Shown one piece after another: positions 10,701 to 21,196 of a stretch of DNA of 64,000 nucleotides. The stretch is from Patiria pectinifera. Its lineage: Eukaryota > Echinodermata > Asteroidea > Valvatida > Asterinidae. A program made the translations under genes and the position numbers. A model generated the notes under the pieces. It searched no databases, was not told the DNA's origin, and was given only the letters and a program-made list of their open reading frames with translations. The stretch is from positions 3,433,281 to 3,497,280 of the forward strand of contig CM057144.1 in the NCBI GenBank assembly GCA_029964075.1, given 5' to 3'. The number at the start of each line of letters is the position of its first letter. The first letter of the stretch is position 1.

Positions 10701-13700
10701 ACAAAACACGATTTCTTCATTGTATTTGTTTTTCTCCAAAAATCAGTCAATTGATTGATATGTTTCAAAATCACCTACAGTTTTATACTTCTGCCAAATG
10801 ACAGCAAGCCACACTGAATAATTTCACAGTGCGTTTAGTACCGGTACGATCTTTAATCCAAGTAAGCTTTTTGATAATAATTGGGTAGGTTACTTTTTGG
10901 ATAAATGCTAATGATCCTATATGCCTTTAAAACACGTGATACAACATGGCTTACCCTAAATGACTGAAAAGCTGTTTGCTGTGGTCAGATGTGATGTAGT
11001 CAGATAGCATGCCGGCTGCATACCTCAGATAGTCCTCTGTCAAGGGAAAAAATAAAACAAAAGCGAAAATAACGCAATCAGGGAAATAAAGGTAAATACA
11101 TCAAAGGATAGAAATATAGAATGTTCAGTGCCCATCCACTTGAATTTGTCCAATTAGAAAAACTAAAGAACAAGAACTATAAACATCAAAAAGCCAAAAT
11201 CAACCACTGGGTCTGGTCATAAACAGTTGAATATGACTTCAAGATGAAAAGCTGTTTAAACAAACGAAGACAATGAATAACATATGTGACCTGTTCTGTC
11301 AAAAGCAGAATAGGGCCAAAAAACGCTGTGGGGGTGATTTTTATCGATTTTGAAATTTTTGCATATTTGTAATCCTGAACATGTCTGAAATATATTATAA
11401 AAGTATGAAAGCCTAATTTGAATTCTACTATTTTTGGATGATTTTGATAAGGTAAATCAGTTAAAGAAATAATTGTTTTGTGACGTTTGTGGCCATTTTC
11501 TCCGTTTTCTACTTTTCGACACAATGAACTTCAAAATAGCATAACTCTGCCCAGGAATGACCGGTTTCAAAAATTAAACCACTTATTGAAAGGAAAAAGA
11601 ACATATGTTAACAATATGTAAAAATATCATTTTCGACCTTATGCCCAGAAAAGTCTGATTTTGACAGAACAGGTTCAAATGACAATCTAGCAAGTGCCAC
11701 ATTGAACTGAAATGTTGACTTGCGTATATGCAGACTTAAACATAATAACTACAAATAGGTTTTTTTCATACCTTTCGTAGCATCGTTGCCTTTACTGCTC
11801 CTGACAAACGTAGCAGAATGTGCCCCTGATGTGACATGGACCTTTTTCTCTTCCAGTTTCTCGGCTAGCCTCTCCACCTTGGCTTTCAGCCAGTCTAGAG
11901 CCTTGTCGGGGTCGTAGCGATATGCTTGTACGTCTGACGCTCCTAAAAAAAAATTCAATCTGCATTCCTTTAAACACAACAACTTACAAACGATGGACAA
12001 TTTGTAATCTTTTAAGGTAATATGCATTTTGATTGATTAGATATCACTTTTGACAGCCAATAATTTAAGTTGCATTACTCGTGCTTTTTTTGAGTTTCAT
12101 CCCGAAAAAAAAAAAGAATCCTTTTCTAAATTGCTATTTTTCTAGTAATACAAAAGTTACTCACTTTTGAATAAGACATCTACTGAAAAAAAAATCCTGC
12201 CATTGCTGCCTGTTTGCAGTTTCACTATTAACTAGTTCACATCGGTTGACGTGTATACATGCAAAGGTTTTTTGGTATTCGGAACGGATGAGGGATATAC
12301 GAGCGAGGCCGGAAACATTCGTCAGAGACCCGCTTGCAGCGAGCAAGGCCGGAAATATTAGGGTGTTCTACCAGCAGATGACGGCCTGAACCGTCTTGCA
12401 TCTAGGTTCGTGAAAAACAATCCCGCGCCTGGGTCCAGTCGATGTCAATATAATCCGTCGCGAAATGATTAAACATCGCACGTTTTCATTGCATTTTGAT
12501 AACATAATAGTCCGCCCGGAAAAGTACCCAATAATACCGAATACCGCCATATTTTTGTAGCGGTATACCGTGGACTATCAAAAACTAATAACGCACAAGC
12601 CTACTCATAACTGTGGTTAGCAATAGCTTGATACAGACTTGCTTCCTGAAGTTCACTTCGTTCAGACTGCAAAAAAACACAGCAACTGACCCCTGACGCT
12701 GGATATGCAGTGCAGATGAGAGGCTCCGGAACACCTGGCCAGCCGGTGGCACTGTGGATAATCTGCGTCATCCAGAATCTGGTCCAGTGTTATGTACTTC
12801 CCACTCTAAAAGGCAAACAAAGTAACCAGACAGTTTATGTCACATTATGAATTTATCAGGGTTCCCGCACCTTTAGGACAATAACATTCCATGACTTTTC
12901 GATGACTTTTCTGTGACCAAATTATGAAAATCCATGACCTAGTTCATCAACATGCAGATCAAAACTATAAAACTTGTTTGGTGCTTCATCACACTCTTAA
13001 TGGGGATATCACGGGGAAAACAATACAAAATCAAAATGCTTGTATCAGCGAAATATGCCGCATTTTGTCGGGTATAAAATTCAGATTTCCAATGCTAATT
13101 TATCAATATTCATAGCTCAAAATTTAATAAAACAATTGTTCCTCACAAAACTCCATGACTAAAAATTGAAAATAAACTTCCACAACTTTTCCAGGTTCCC
13201 CCCCCCCCCAGGTCGCGGAACCCTGATTTATCGAGACTGTGGATAGAGGCTACACAGAAAATTTCAAAGTTGCAGTGTATACAATTTTATTTTTGCAAAA
13301 AAGAGGAAGTGATATTAAGTGATAGCATGGTTCCTTGCAGTTTCTTATTCCTATTCCCCAATCATCAATAATTTTGTTGATATTGAAATTTTATTTATTG
13401 GATTTAGCGCAGCTCCATCAGCTATCAAAGAACTGTTCTTCCTGGGCAAAAATTCAGAAATTTGAGTTAAAAATGTTCCCCCACGACTTCAGCTCACCTT
13501 TTCTGCTTTCACGAGGTATGGCAAGATCAGGAAGAGAGGATCTATTGGAGTAGCCATCATGAGGGAGCCATCTATGAATAAAACAAAACAACAATTTCAG
13601 ATTACAAGACTCAAAAATGCTTTCACATTTTTTGATCATTGATAATTGTGGGAGCTTTAAAACAGTCATTTGTACATACCTGGGACAGATTACCTATTCC

Positions 13701-16700
13701 TGTTGGTCGAAAGTCCGTCAAGTGGTCCTTACTGTTTAAACACCGGTCAGCGATGTTTAACACCAGCTGTGGGACCCTGCACTCCGTACCACATGTGCGC
13801 AGCGCACAATGCGTGCTAGAACAGTACGCGCCGCGCGCACCGGCTAAAACATGGTCCTTGAGAACCACTGATATGTTCTGCATTTAAGGTGCTTAAGGCT
13901 CTACATCATTATTACCCCTGCTCATTGGACACATAAAACATTCCAAATACCATCTCAGCTCCCTGGGGAGTATACAGCTCGATGCTGCCTGTTAGGCACA
14001 AGGAAGCTAATTCAATCACAACAACCATCTCTGCCCTCACAGGTACCTATTTACTCCTGGGTGGAGAGAAGCAATGAGTGACAAAGTGCCTTGCCCAAGG
14101 GCACACGCAGCATGACCCCAGGCTGGACTCGAACCCACAACCTGCAGCTTTACCCGCAGACCACGAATCCAATGCTCTTAACCACTAGGCCACAGCACTC
14201 CATGGTGGCATAGCGCTCGTCACTGTTTTGTTTGCACTTGTCACTTTTTGTTTTGTTGGCACGACTATGAGCTGAATGGGAACTTCTGGTGAAATCAAAT
14301 AACTGTTATTCCATATGAAAAAATTTGGGTAACCGGATTTTGAAATCTCTGATTCGTCCCACCACTAATGACAACTGGGACTTAGTTTTGTACATTTGAC
14401 TTACCCTCTTGTACGGACTCATCAATGAACCAGGATCGGTGTTTCTCTTTGAATGACAGAAGCTCGTGTACCGTGCTTCCATCACTGCTGAACATAAACA
14501 TGGCAGACTTTTCTGGAAGGCAATCAGTTCAATATGACAGTTACAAAATGGGTAATCTCAGGGGTTAAAGGGAAAAGAAAAGGTCAGAAACATGAAGAAA
14601 TGAAGAAAAATGAACGCAAAATACAAGTTGACACTTTAAAGGCTATTGGCTTTCTTTGAACAGCACTCAAGTTGAATTATATATGTGGATATATCCATAT
14701 TCTCGGATCCGGCGTGATGTCACTGACCTTAACCACTGGGCGAAAACAAAAGTCGCCGCCATTTTGATTTCATGTGTCTACGCATGCTGAAGTTCTTGTG
14801 GTTGCTACGGGGACGTCGTGGCGCACCATTATTTTCATCCACCTGATAATAATAGCAGTTGGCCACTTCTGGTCAAAGTGCCCGGATCTGAGAATATGTG
14901 ATATCTTGTTTCACTGCTGTATAAACTATAGTCAATGAAAAAAAGCATTACAACTTCCCGGACTGTAAGTATAAATATATATCACTTATTCTGGTACTAC
15001 AATTCAAATGAAGCACAAAGTTTATGAGGAAAAATTTATACCTGTTTTGGGATGTTTCAGTTTGACAAATGCCACATCCTCTTCCTCGCTGTTACTATCA
15101 CTCACCACATTTTCTAAGAAATCAAACAGGGGAAAAGGATTTGTGTTACTCATATAATATTACTTGTGACTCTAACTGAAATATAAACGCAGTAGATATT
15201 TGGCCTGCACCCGTTTCCTCTCAGTAAACATTGTTTTCAAGGAGGGTTTCTCTGACTGGCTGAGTATTGGCTGCCCCAACTTAGTTTTAGTAAATAATAC
15301 TTTGCCGCAAGAACCAAAGGCAAAGCCGTTCAGGCCTACTACTATAAACAAAGTTGGCACGGTCAATATGACATAGCCTACATATACATATGTAATTTCA
15401 TAACACCTCACCCACAGATTCTGTATATTGATTGGCCGAGAGCGATTCAAATGACATTTTCTTTTTTGGCTACATGTATCTTGCTGTGCGCAGCCAAAAT
15501 TACTATACCCATAGCAACCAAAGTACTATACCCGTAGCAACTAAAGTACAATACGCATAACAACCATTTGTGTGCAAATGCATTAAGCTGTGCCCGTTGC
15601 GCGTATTGTTCCGGATCACTAGCGCTACAGAGCTGGGTGCAAGTAAATGTTCAACTAGTTTAATATTCAAATAGAATTATAATATTTTAATTGTCTTTAG
15701 ATTAAATTAATCAGTTATCACTTAAAATCAAGCAAAATCTGTGGGAAAGGTGTTAAAAAACAAATATTGACTGCTTTATTCTATTTTCCCTCGGCCTTGC
15801 CTTGGGAAAAATAGAATGCTTCATGGATCACCTCGGGAGGCTAGTTTTACTACACCACTCGCAGCAGTCAGTATTTGTGTGAGTCAATCAGAGAAAGTCT
15901 CCGTGAAAATAACGTTATTACTATAAGGCCTACTGAAAGAAAACAGGCCCCAGCCAAATATCCACTTAAGTTTTAGGTAGGCCTTCCATTTGTTATCAAA
16001 ATGTGCATATAATAAATAACAACTGTAGGCCTTGCATGATTATTGTTAGGGCAGCCATGGCAGAGGGGGAAGAATGTTGCATCATGATCCCGACGCTACT
16101 GTCATGACTGTACTTTTTTTCACCTTTTTTTTTCACACTATTTTTCACCTCAAGGCTCAAGTCAATGAAGGTCAGTGACCTAAATGTGGAAACGATATGA
16201 ATCTGAGACTGACAAACACTTCAAATTTGGTTAGGAAATATTTCAAAAATTTTCTTGACTCTCCACCATACAATAGACTAGTCCATAGGCATAGACTTTG
16301 TACACAATCGCGGAAGTGGCGTCAGGCTGCATCATTGGCAAGATTACCATATGCGAAGTTCACTAATTTTCCTCTGTATTGACTAACAAGCCCCCAGATA
16401 GCAATTTCATGTCATCGAAGTCAATTTGAGCAGTGAAAAAATACAAGCATTTTCTTAGAAAACACTTAGAATTTTTCAGTCCAATCTCATAGGATTTGTA
16501 CACAGGGTGTTGAGTGAACTTCGTATATGGAAATCTTTCCGCATCATTTTTTCCCTGTATTTATAACTATGATGAGATGATATAATAGGCCTGTGACGAG
16601 TGTTCAACATCTTTATTGAATGTTGCAAGTTAATGCAACCATGGCAACCATGGCAACTGCAGCCAGTGCAATGCAACACAACCATGACAACACTCAACAG

Positions 16701-16865
16701 GCTAGGCATGACACTGACAGGCAAAGTTGATTGAACCTGATCAGGCTGATGCTTACTCGGTGCAACAAAAACCCACTGGCTTTGATCTTTTTTGTTGTGT
16801 TTCGTCATCTTTTGGCTGCTGTCTTCGTTTCTTGACGTTGTTGTTCCTCTGTCTCTCAATCGCAT
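7797..16865 (-). CDS. RNASEH2B: Ribonuclease H2 subunit B, complete, 10 coding exons
   Basis: Non-catalytic subunit of nuclear RNase H2, the heterotrimer that removes ribonucleotides and RNA:DNA hybrids from DNA. Exons in coding order: 16757-16865, 15042-15113, 14405-14512, 13498-13571, 12691-12805, 11772-11942, 10955-11036, 10041-10104, 9224-9307, 7797-7904. All introns are GT-AG with matching phases; the product is 328 residues (human 312). Family landmarks: WVFVAP (residues 31-36), AFVKL near 53, FKEKHRSWFIDESVQ near 80-94, ATPIDPLFLILPYLVKAEK (~103-121), DPDKALDWLKAKV, and EDYLRYAAGMLSDYI. The last exon carries the PCNA-interacting box MKSIASFF (311-318), with Met in the usual Gln place as in the human protein. 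The ATG at 16865 is the first after an in-frame stop. An alternative first exon at 15412-15457 was rejected because direct joining of exon 1 to 15113 gives the family's exact spacing. The start lies 362 bp from RPP38, in divergent orientation. Confidence 0.93.
7933..8306. mobile_element. Harbinger-like MITE with TAA target duplication (copy 1)
   Basis: In the last intron of RNASEH2B. Ends are GGCCAAAAAAA at the left and TTTTTTGTTGGCC at the right, each flanked by TAA, and the inner parts of the ends are inverted copies (gtcggtctctggtcag / ctgaccagagaccga). A second copy with the same ends, flanks and length is at 52047-52417. A three-base TAA duplication is usual for PIF/Harbinger elements; the assignment is inference. 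Confidence 0.75.
8640..9180. repeat. Decayed SINE/transposon mosaic in RNASEH2B intron 9
   Basis: The stretch 8730-8930 resembles a reversed tRNA-type SINE with the B-box-like word gggtttgaaccc near 8893. From 8940 to 9190 there is a repeat with long G and C runs that ends in tctggatccg, also seen at about 54870-55170. Both are too decayed to delimit well. Confidence 0.45.
9459..9984. mobile_element. piggyBac-type MITE with TTAA ends (copy 1)
   Basis: Flanked on both sides by TTAA. The ends are inverted copies: AGCTAGAGTCCATCATTTG and CAAATGATGGACGGTACCT. An inner part with cgcgcg-rich sequence and the palindrome-like gtgcgtcttaagaagcac is shared with the copy at 36994-37515, which lies in the opposite orientation. 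A TTAA duplication is diagnostic of piggyBac-type insertion. It sits in intron 8 of RNASEH2B and has no coding capacity. Confidence 0.85.
10205..10370. repeat. Dispersed repeat with CCGCCCAAAACCGCCCTG and a short tandem array
   Basis: The block accgcccaaaaccgccctg (10225) is followed by four near-identical 10-base units of the type tacaatgtaa (10305-10345) and ends in tgctaatgggttaa. The same arrangement is seen at about 50177-50330 and 50850-50861, which suggests a fragment of that TTAA-ended element family. Confidence 0.55.
12858..13224. mobile_element. hAT-like MITE in RNASEH2B intron 4
   Basis: Ends are AGGGTTCCCGCA and GCGGAACCCT, an inverted pair, and the eight bases outside each end match at seven places (aatttatc / gatttatc). 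An 8-bp duplication with AGGGTTCC-type ends is typical of hAT elements. The inside is AT-rich with many ccatgac words and is non-coding. Confidence 0.75.
13890..14202 (-). repeat. tRNA-derived SINE, reverse orientation
   Basis: Read on the minus strand, the head has a tRNA-like A box (tggcctagtggttaagag) and a B box (gggttcgagtcc), followed by a tail with cttgggcaaggcacttt-type words. It lies in RNASEH2B intron 3. It is a retroposon and not a tRNA gene, because the acceptor stem does not pair. Confidence 0.75.
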
Positions 16866-17227
16866 TATCAAACTGTGCACATATCACAGCATAAGCAGCC
16901 CTGAAATTGTCATGTTATCAACCGGACAGCAGTAGATAGTGCGCTAGCTCCGCGTGTGTTTTTTATTTTGTTGAACTTGTCAAGTTGTAATTGATGAACT
17001 TTGACATAAAGCGCGCCAAATTTACAAGTATGACTAAAATAATCTTTTTACTTTTTCTAACATCATAACAAAACAGTTTCTTTATAAACATAGAATACAT
17101 TCATAATTTGTGTAGAGTTTGCAAATCATTATTTGTAACTTGTATTTTATAGTTTTGGGAGAATTTTTGAGTTTAAAACTCACATACCATATTGAAAATA
17201 ATACGAACGAGCCTAAAAAGAAACAAG
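16866..17227. promoter_or_regulatory. Shared promoter interval between RNASEH2B and RPP38
   Basis: These 362 bases separate the two start codons, which point away from each other. No TATA box is obvious at a useful place on either strand. A few CG-containing words occur (gctccgcgtgtg, aagcgcgcc). Short divergent spacing between nuclear housekeeping genes commonly marks a bidirectional promoter; that both genes use it is inference. Confidence 0.6.
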
Positions 17228-20200
17228 ATGGCTGCGCCCACAGTTGACTCTCGTGCAAGTACAGTTCGAGGGAAAAAGGGAAATAAAAACTATTATCCAG
17301 TAAAGAATACAATAACGTCACCTTTTCTGTCTGAATGGTATGGGTCTTACTGTTTTATTAAATAAGAAATTGACATGTTATACTTTTAACAAAGTAATAG
17401 GCCTACTAACAGTAGGTCTAACGTTACTCGTGCTCGTTACGTTAGGCCCACTTAGGGCTGTAGGCCTACTGCTGTGGTTTTGATTATCGCATTGGCTATT
17501 GTTACGGCAGCCGTAACGCAATTTTCAGCTGCTATCGTTATGGCATCGTTTGGTTTCCTGACCTAATACTAGTCTTCAACGTCAGGATCTTTTGGCAGTT
17601 ACTTGTTAGGAACCAGTTACCAGACTATCAACAGAATGGTTCTCGAAAATTATTTCCCTTTGTTTGATTGTAAAAAAAAATCCTCCGAAATCACGGATTA
17701 CGAAGAAGAAAAATAAAAAGAAGTATTGGATAAAAAAGATGAAAGTAAAGAAAACTATATATATGTATTAAAAAATATTTAAAATAATAGCCATGCGGCA
17801 GTGGATTTAAACCCCGATCCCCGGCACAGTTGTTAAACATGTAACCACACAAGCTACCAAAGCGTTCTGGTTGGTGGTACTGGTAGTTATAAATAATGAT
17901 ATAGATTCGCAATGGTGATTTTGCAATACCCTAAATGATAGCAGTTGAAAATCACATTACGGCTGCCATAGCCACTAGTACATTTGATTATACGAGTGTT
18001 GTGGATGTTTTCTCGGCAGTGGATATTTTATTTGACTGTGAACCAGTCCCCAATTGTTTTAGGGTATTGTACCGGCATGGCACTGAACATGCGCAGTGAG
18101 TGACTGTTTTTGGGGAATTGAGATGTTATTGGGCATATTTTCACTCAGACACCACATCCTTGTTTGGCTACATCTTTGTAATACATCTTTATGGAAAGAA
18201 CCATATCAACACCAAAACAAATGTCTAGGCCTAAATGGAGTTCCTTCATTTTTCCTCCCAACAGGCCTCAGCTCTCACATGAAGAGACATCACTCCTACT
18301 GCAGAAAATCACAAGGTTGGTTGCATTTTTACATCAGTTATGTGTCCTGAAAACCTTTATGTGAAAGGTATTTGTTGTCCCGTTACAATAAAGCAGTTTC
18401 TTAATTGTTTTATTTCTTTTTTTCCCCCACTTACCACAGCACCTTCACCCCTCATGCAGAAAGCCTGGCCAAGCAGCCCTCTAAGGGGAAAGAGAAAGTT
18501 GCTTCTGATGAGGCTAAAACAAAACGAGCCTTCCTCAGGTTGGTGAGAAAGTGATGCAGAGTTTTGAGCCAATGCACACCTGAAGTTTGGGGAGTGTGGC
18601 CTAGTGGTTAGGGTTCGTGACTCATGATCAGAGGGTCATGGGTTCGAATCCAGCCGCTGGCCATATGTTGTGTCCTTGGGCAAGCCATGTCATCCCACTT
18701 GCCTCTCTCCACCCAGGAGTATATATGGGTACCAGCATTAGCTGGGGAGTATACTGCGATGGACTAGCATACCGTCCAGGGGGAAATAGAAATATTTTCA
18801 GACGTTTCATGCTACTGAAACCGGAGATCAACACCAGCCTGATGGGCTACATTGGCTCGTGACAGACTTAACTTACTTACACCTGAAGTTTTAATCATAT
18901 TTGCTGTGCAGCACCTGTAATCAATCCAAAATGCATTACGTTTTAAAGCAGTATATTGTTGACAATGATGAAGTTCATGTGTGAAAATGCGATTATGAAG
19001 GTGTGTCTAATACAGGTATATTCCTGGTCCCTGTTAAAAGGTCTTTTAAAGGACACAGCACATCCTCTTTTGCAAGAGATTGGTCACAAGTAATTTGTCT
19101 TATACCGTCCTTCTGTCTAAGGTTAAACAGTCACAGACTAGGCTTATCACAGAGAGTAAAAAAATTAAATGCACTTCCTCTGTGATACTCGGGCTAGTCA
19201 CCAACGGTTGTGATCACAGTTGTGATAAGCACCGTGACTAGTCAAATAAGTTGTCATGAAAGAAGGCAGCAAGTACTCGTCGAAAGCTGGCATATCAATG
19301 GCCTCCAGTCAACCTTATGGTTATAAACATAAAGAGTCAAGGCTAATCCTGCTTTATGTGTATGCCAAGAGTTCTAAACTGTTTTCCAAAAATAGTCTTG
19401 ATTAATTTTGGCTATTAATGCGGCTTTTGTTAGTTGATCAACTAGAGTAGGAGGGTTAAAGATATTAAAACAGCAAATACAATGTATTGTTATTCTTTAC
19501 TCTTGTGTCCTTAGATCCCAGCTGGCGCTGGGACTGAACGAGGTGACCCGTTCCCTGGAGCAGGGTAAGCTTCGCCTGGCTCTGGTGTGCCGGTCAGCCC
19601 AGCCCGCCCTCATGACCAATCACCTGATGTCGCTCAGTGCGACACGAGACACGCCTGTGCTGTGCCTTCAGGGTCTGAGCGCCACTTTGGCACCCATACT
19701 GAAGCTGAAGGTGATACTTGCTGTTGGGTTTAAGGTAACTATCTATTTTTCTCTTTATTGTGTTGCTGTTGCAAATACTCTATAAAGGGAATCTGACCGG
19801 GTGCGTTAAAGTAATTTTCAGGTGGAACAAAGAAATTGACTGGAGTGGAGTTTGAACCTGTGACCATATTGCTGTTCCGGTTCTCCACCAACTGAGCTAT
19901 CCAGCCCTATGTTTATGGCTTTTGACAAGCGCCCCTTGAACAAAGACATTGATTAAATGGGGAACCGCAAACATAGGGCTGGATAGCTCAGAAGACAGTA
20001 GGTAGGAGCACCGGAATGGCAATGCGGAGGTCGCGGGTTCAATCAGTGCAATGTTGCTGGGATGCTCTAAGAGAACCCATATACTGTATGGAGAAACAAG
20101 GCAGTTATGAATCTTTTTTTAACCATTTTGGTTTCATGACATTTCAATATTTGAAATTTCTTTGTTTTTGTTTTTTTAATATTCGTGCAACCATTGACCA

Positions 20201-21196
20201 TGCGTTCATTAGCACATGTACGACACCTACACACACATAGCCGCTCCAAAGCCACGTATTCTCACAATTGTGTGAAGTGCAACGGTCTGGGTTATGGGTC
20301 GGGTCACATGGCTTCTCTGAAAGAAGGAAAAACGGATCTGCTGAGAAAATCCCACGATGACCAACTCGCGCATGTACCAAAAGTTTTCCCTTGGATATTG
20401 TAATAAAAGAATGAGTTCTCTTTCACAGTCTGCCAGGCTTGTTGAATATTTCAAACTTCCCTTCTACCAAATTATGGAATGCTTTCTTGCAATTTCTGTG
20501 CAGAAGATTACAACTGCTGACCCGGCTGCTTTCGATGAGCTTGTTAATTTCATCGTTGGCATGACGCCGCCAATCAACGTTCCGTGGCTCCAATATAAGG
20601 AGCTGACCCTCGACCAACTCCGGGAGGTAGTCACAACTGCTGTGCTGCGGGTGAAGACAGCCGACAAAAGCACAGAAAAACAGAAAGGCAAGGGCAAGAA
20701 CAAGGGTCAAGGGTCATCTGGTTTCAAGGCCCCGGAACCTGCACAAGCAGGAACTTCCAGTGACAGCCAAAGCCAAGCAGGCCGAAATCCACATTCAGGG
20801 GCCAGTCCCAAGGTCAAAGGTGAAGCACCAATGGGAGCACACCCCCAGGATGGCGTTGTGGCCCCCGAACATGCACAATCCTTGGAGGGAATTAAAAGCA
20901 ACACTGTTGACATTTCAGAGAAATTAGTGCTTTCATCCGAAGAAAAGCCTCAATCACAGAAAAGAACAGTTCAAGTTGGGGAAACTGCACAATCACCGCA
21001 AAGAACTGATGAAAATCCTGCGAAGAAAAGAGCGCGGTCGGGAACTCCCCCGGGTCTCTCGAAGAAAAGAGCCAAAATGGTTTTGAGGCCCGACTACAAG
21101 CCAGTCACTGTCCTCCCGGTCAAGATCATCCCCAAAGACCTGAAAGACAAAAAACAGCTGAAGAAAAAGCGGAAAAAGAACAAGAAGAAAAAGTGA
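17228..21196 (+). CDS. RPP38: Ribonuclease P/MRP protein subunit p38, complete, 5 coding exons
   Basis: Nucleolar protein of RNase P and RNase MRP that binds kink-turn RNA and belongs to the L7Ae/eL8 family. Exons: 17228-17337, 18265-18315, 18440-18538, 19515-19734, 20504-21196; phases agree at every GT-AG junction and the product is 390 residues (human 283). Residues 25-55 (NTITSPFLSEW, then PQLSHEETSLLLQKI) match the family's N-terminal segment. The L7Ae domain spans about 87-200, with LALGLNEVTRSLEQGKLRLALVC in two parts, the usual LKLKVILAVGFK strand, and VPWLQY at its end. From about residue 225 the tail is long, polar and low-complexity (Lys, Ser, Gln, Pro), ending in Lys-rich KKKRKKNKKKK. 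This longer tail accounts for the extra length. The gene is convergent with PEX1 downstream. Candidate polyadenylation signals lie near 21753 and 21996. Confidence 0.93.
17760..17890 (-). repeat. tRNA-derived SINE fragment
   Basis: On the minus strand, ggtagcttgtgtggttac looks like an A box and cggggtttaaatccactg like a B box, about 40 bases apart. It is in RPP38 intron 1. The B box is degenerate, so it is a SINE remnant. Confidence 0.55.
18589..18878 (+). mobile_element. Full-length tRNA-derived SINE with 13-bp target duplication
   Basis: The 13-base word acacctgaagttt stands on both sides (18576-18588 and 18879-18891). The head has the A box tggcctagtggttaggg and the B box gggttcgaatcc; the tail has ccttgggcaagccatg, ctctctccacccaggag and a terminal acttacttac repeat. 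It inserted in RPP38 intron 3. The matching target duplication shows insertion by retroposition and suggests a fairly recent event. Confidence 0.88.
19848..20047. repeat. Head-to-head pair of tRNA-like SINE heads in RPP38 intron 4
   Basis: Positions 19848-19907 on the minus strand read gggctggatagctcagttgg at the start and end in a B box (caggttcaaactc). Positions 19976-20047 on the plus strand read gggctggatagctcag at the start, then have about ten extra bases, and end in cgcgggttcaatc. The two heads face each other across about 70 bases and could fold back. Neither would fold as a normal tRNA. Confidence 0.75.

Noticed and set aside
12600..12680. Possible extra RNASEH2B exon on the minus strand
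   Set aside because: It would need an intron of only 24-31 bases, and the phase to the next exon fails in the protein-like frame. Joining 12691 to 11942 directly gives correct phase and family sequence.
15406..15457. Alternative first exon of RNASEH2B starting MSFESLSANQYTESV
   Set aside because: It has an ATG and a good donor in the right phase, but joining 16757 directly to 15113 restores the family word WVFVAP and the same number of residues to FVKL as in the human protein.
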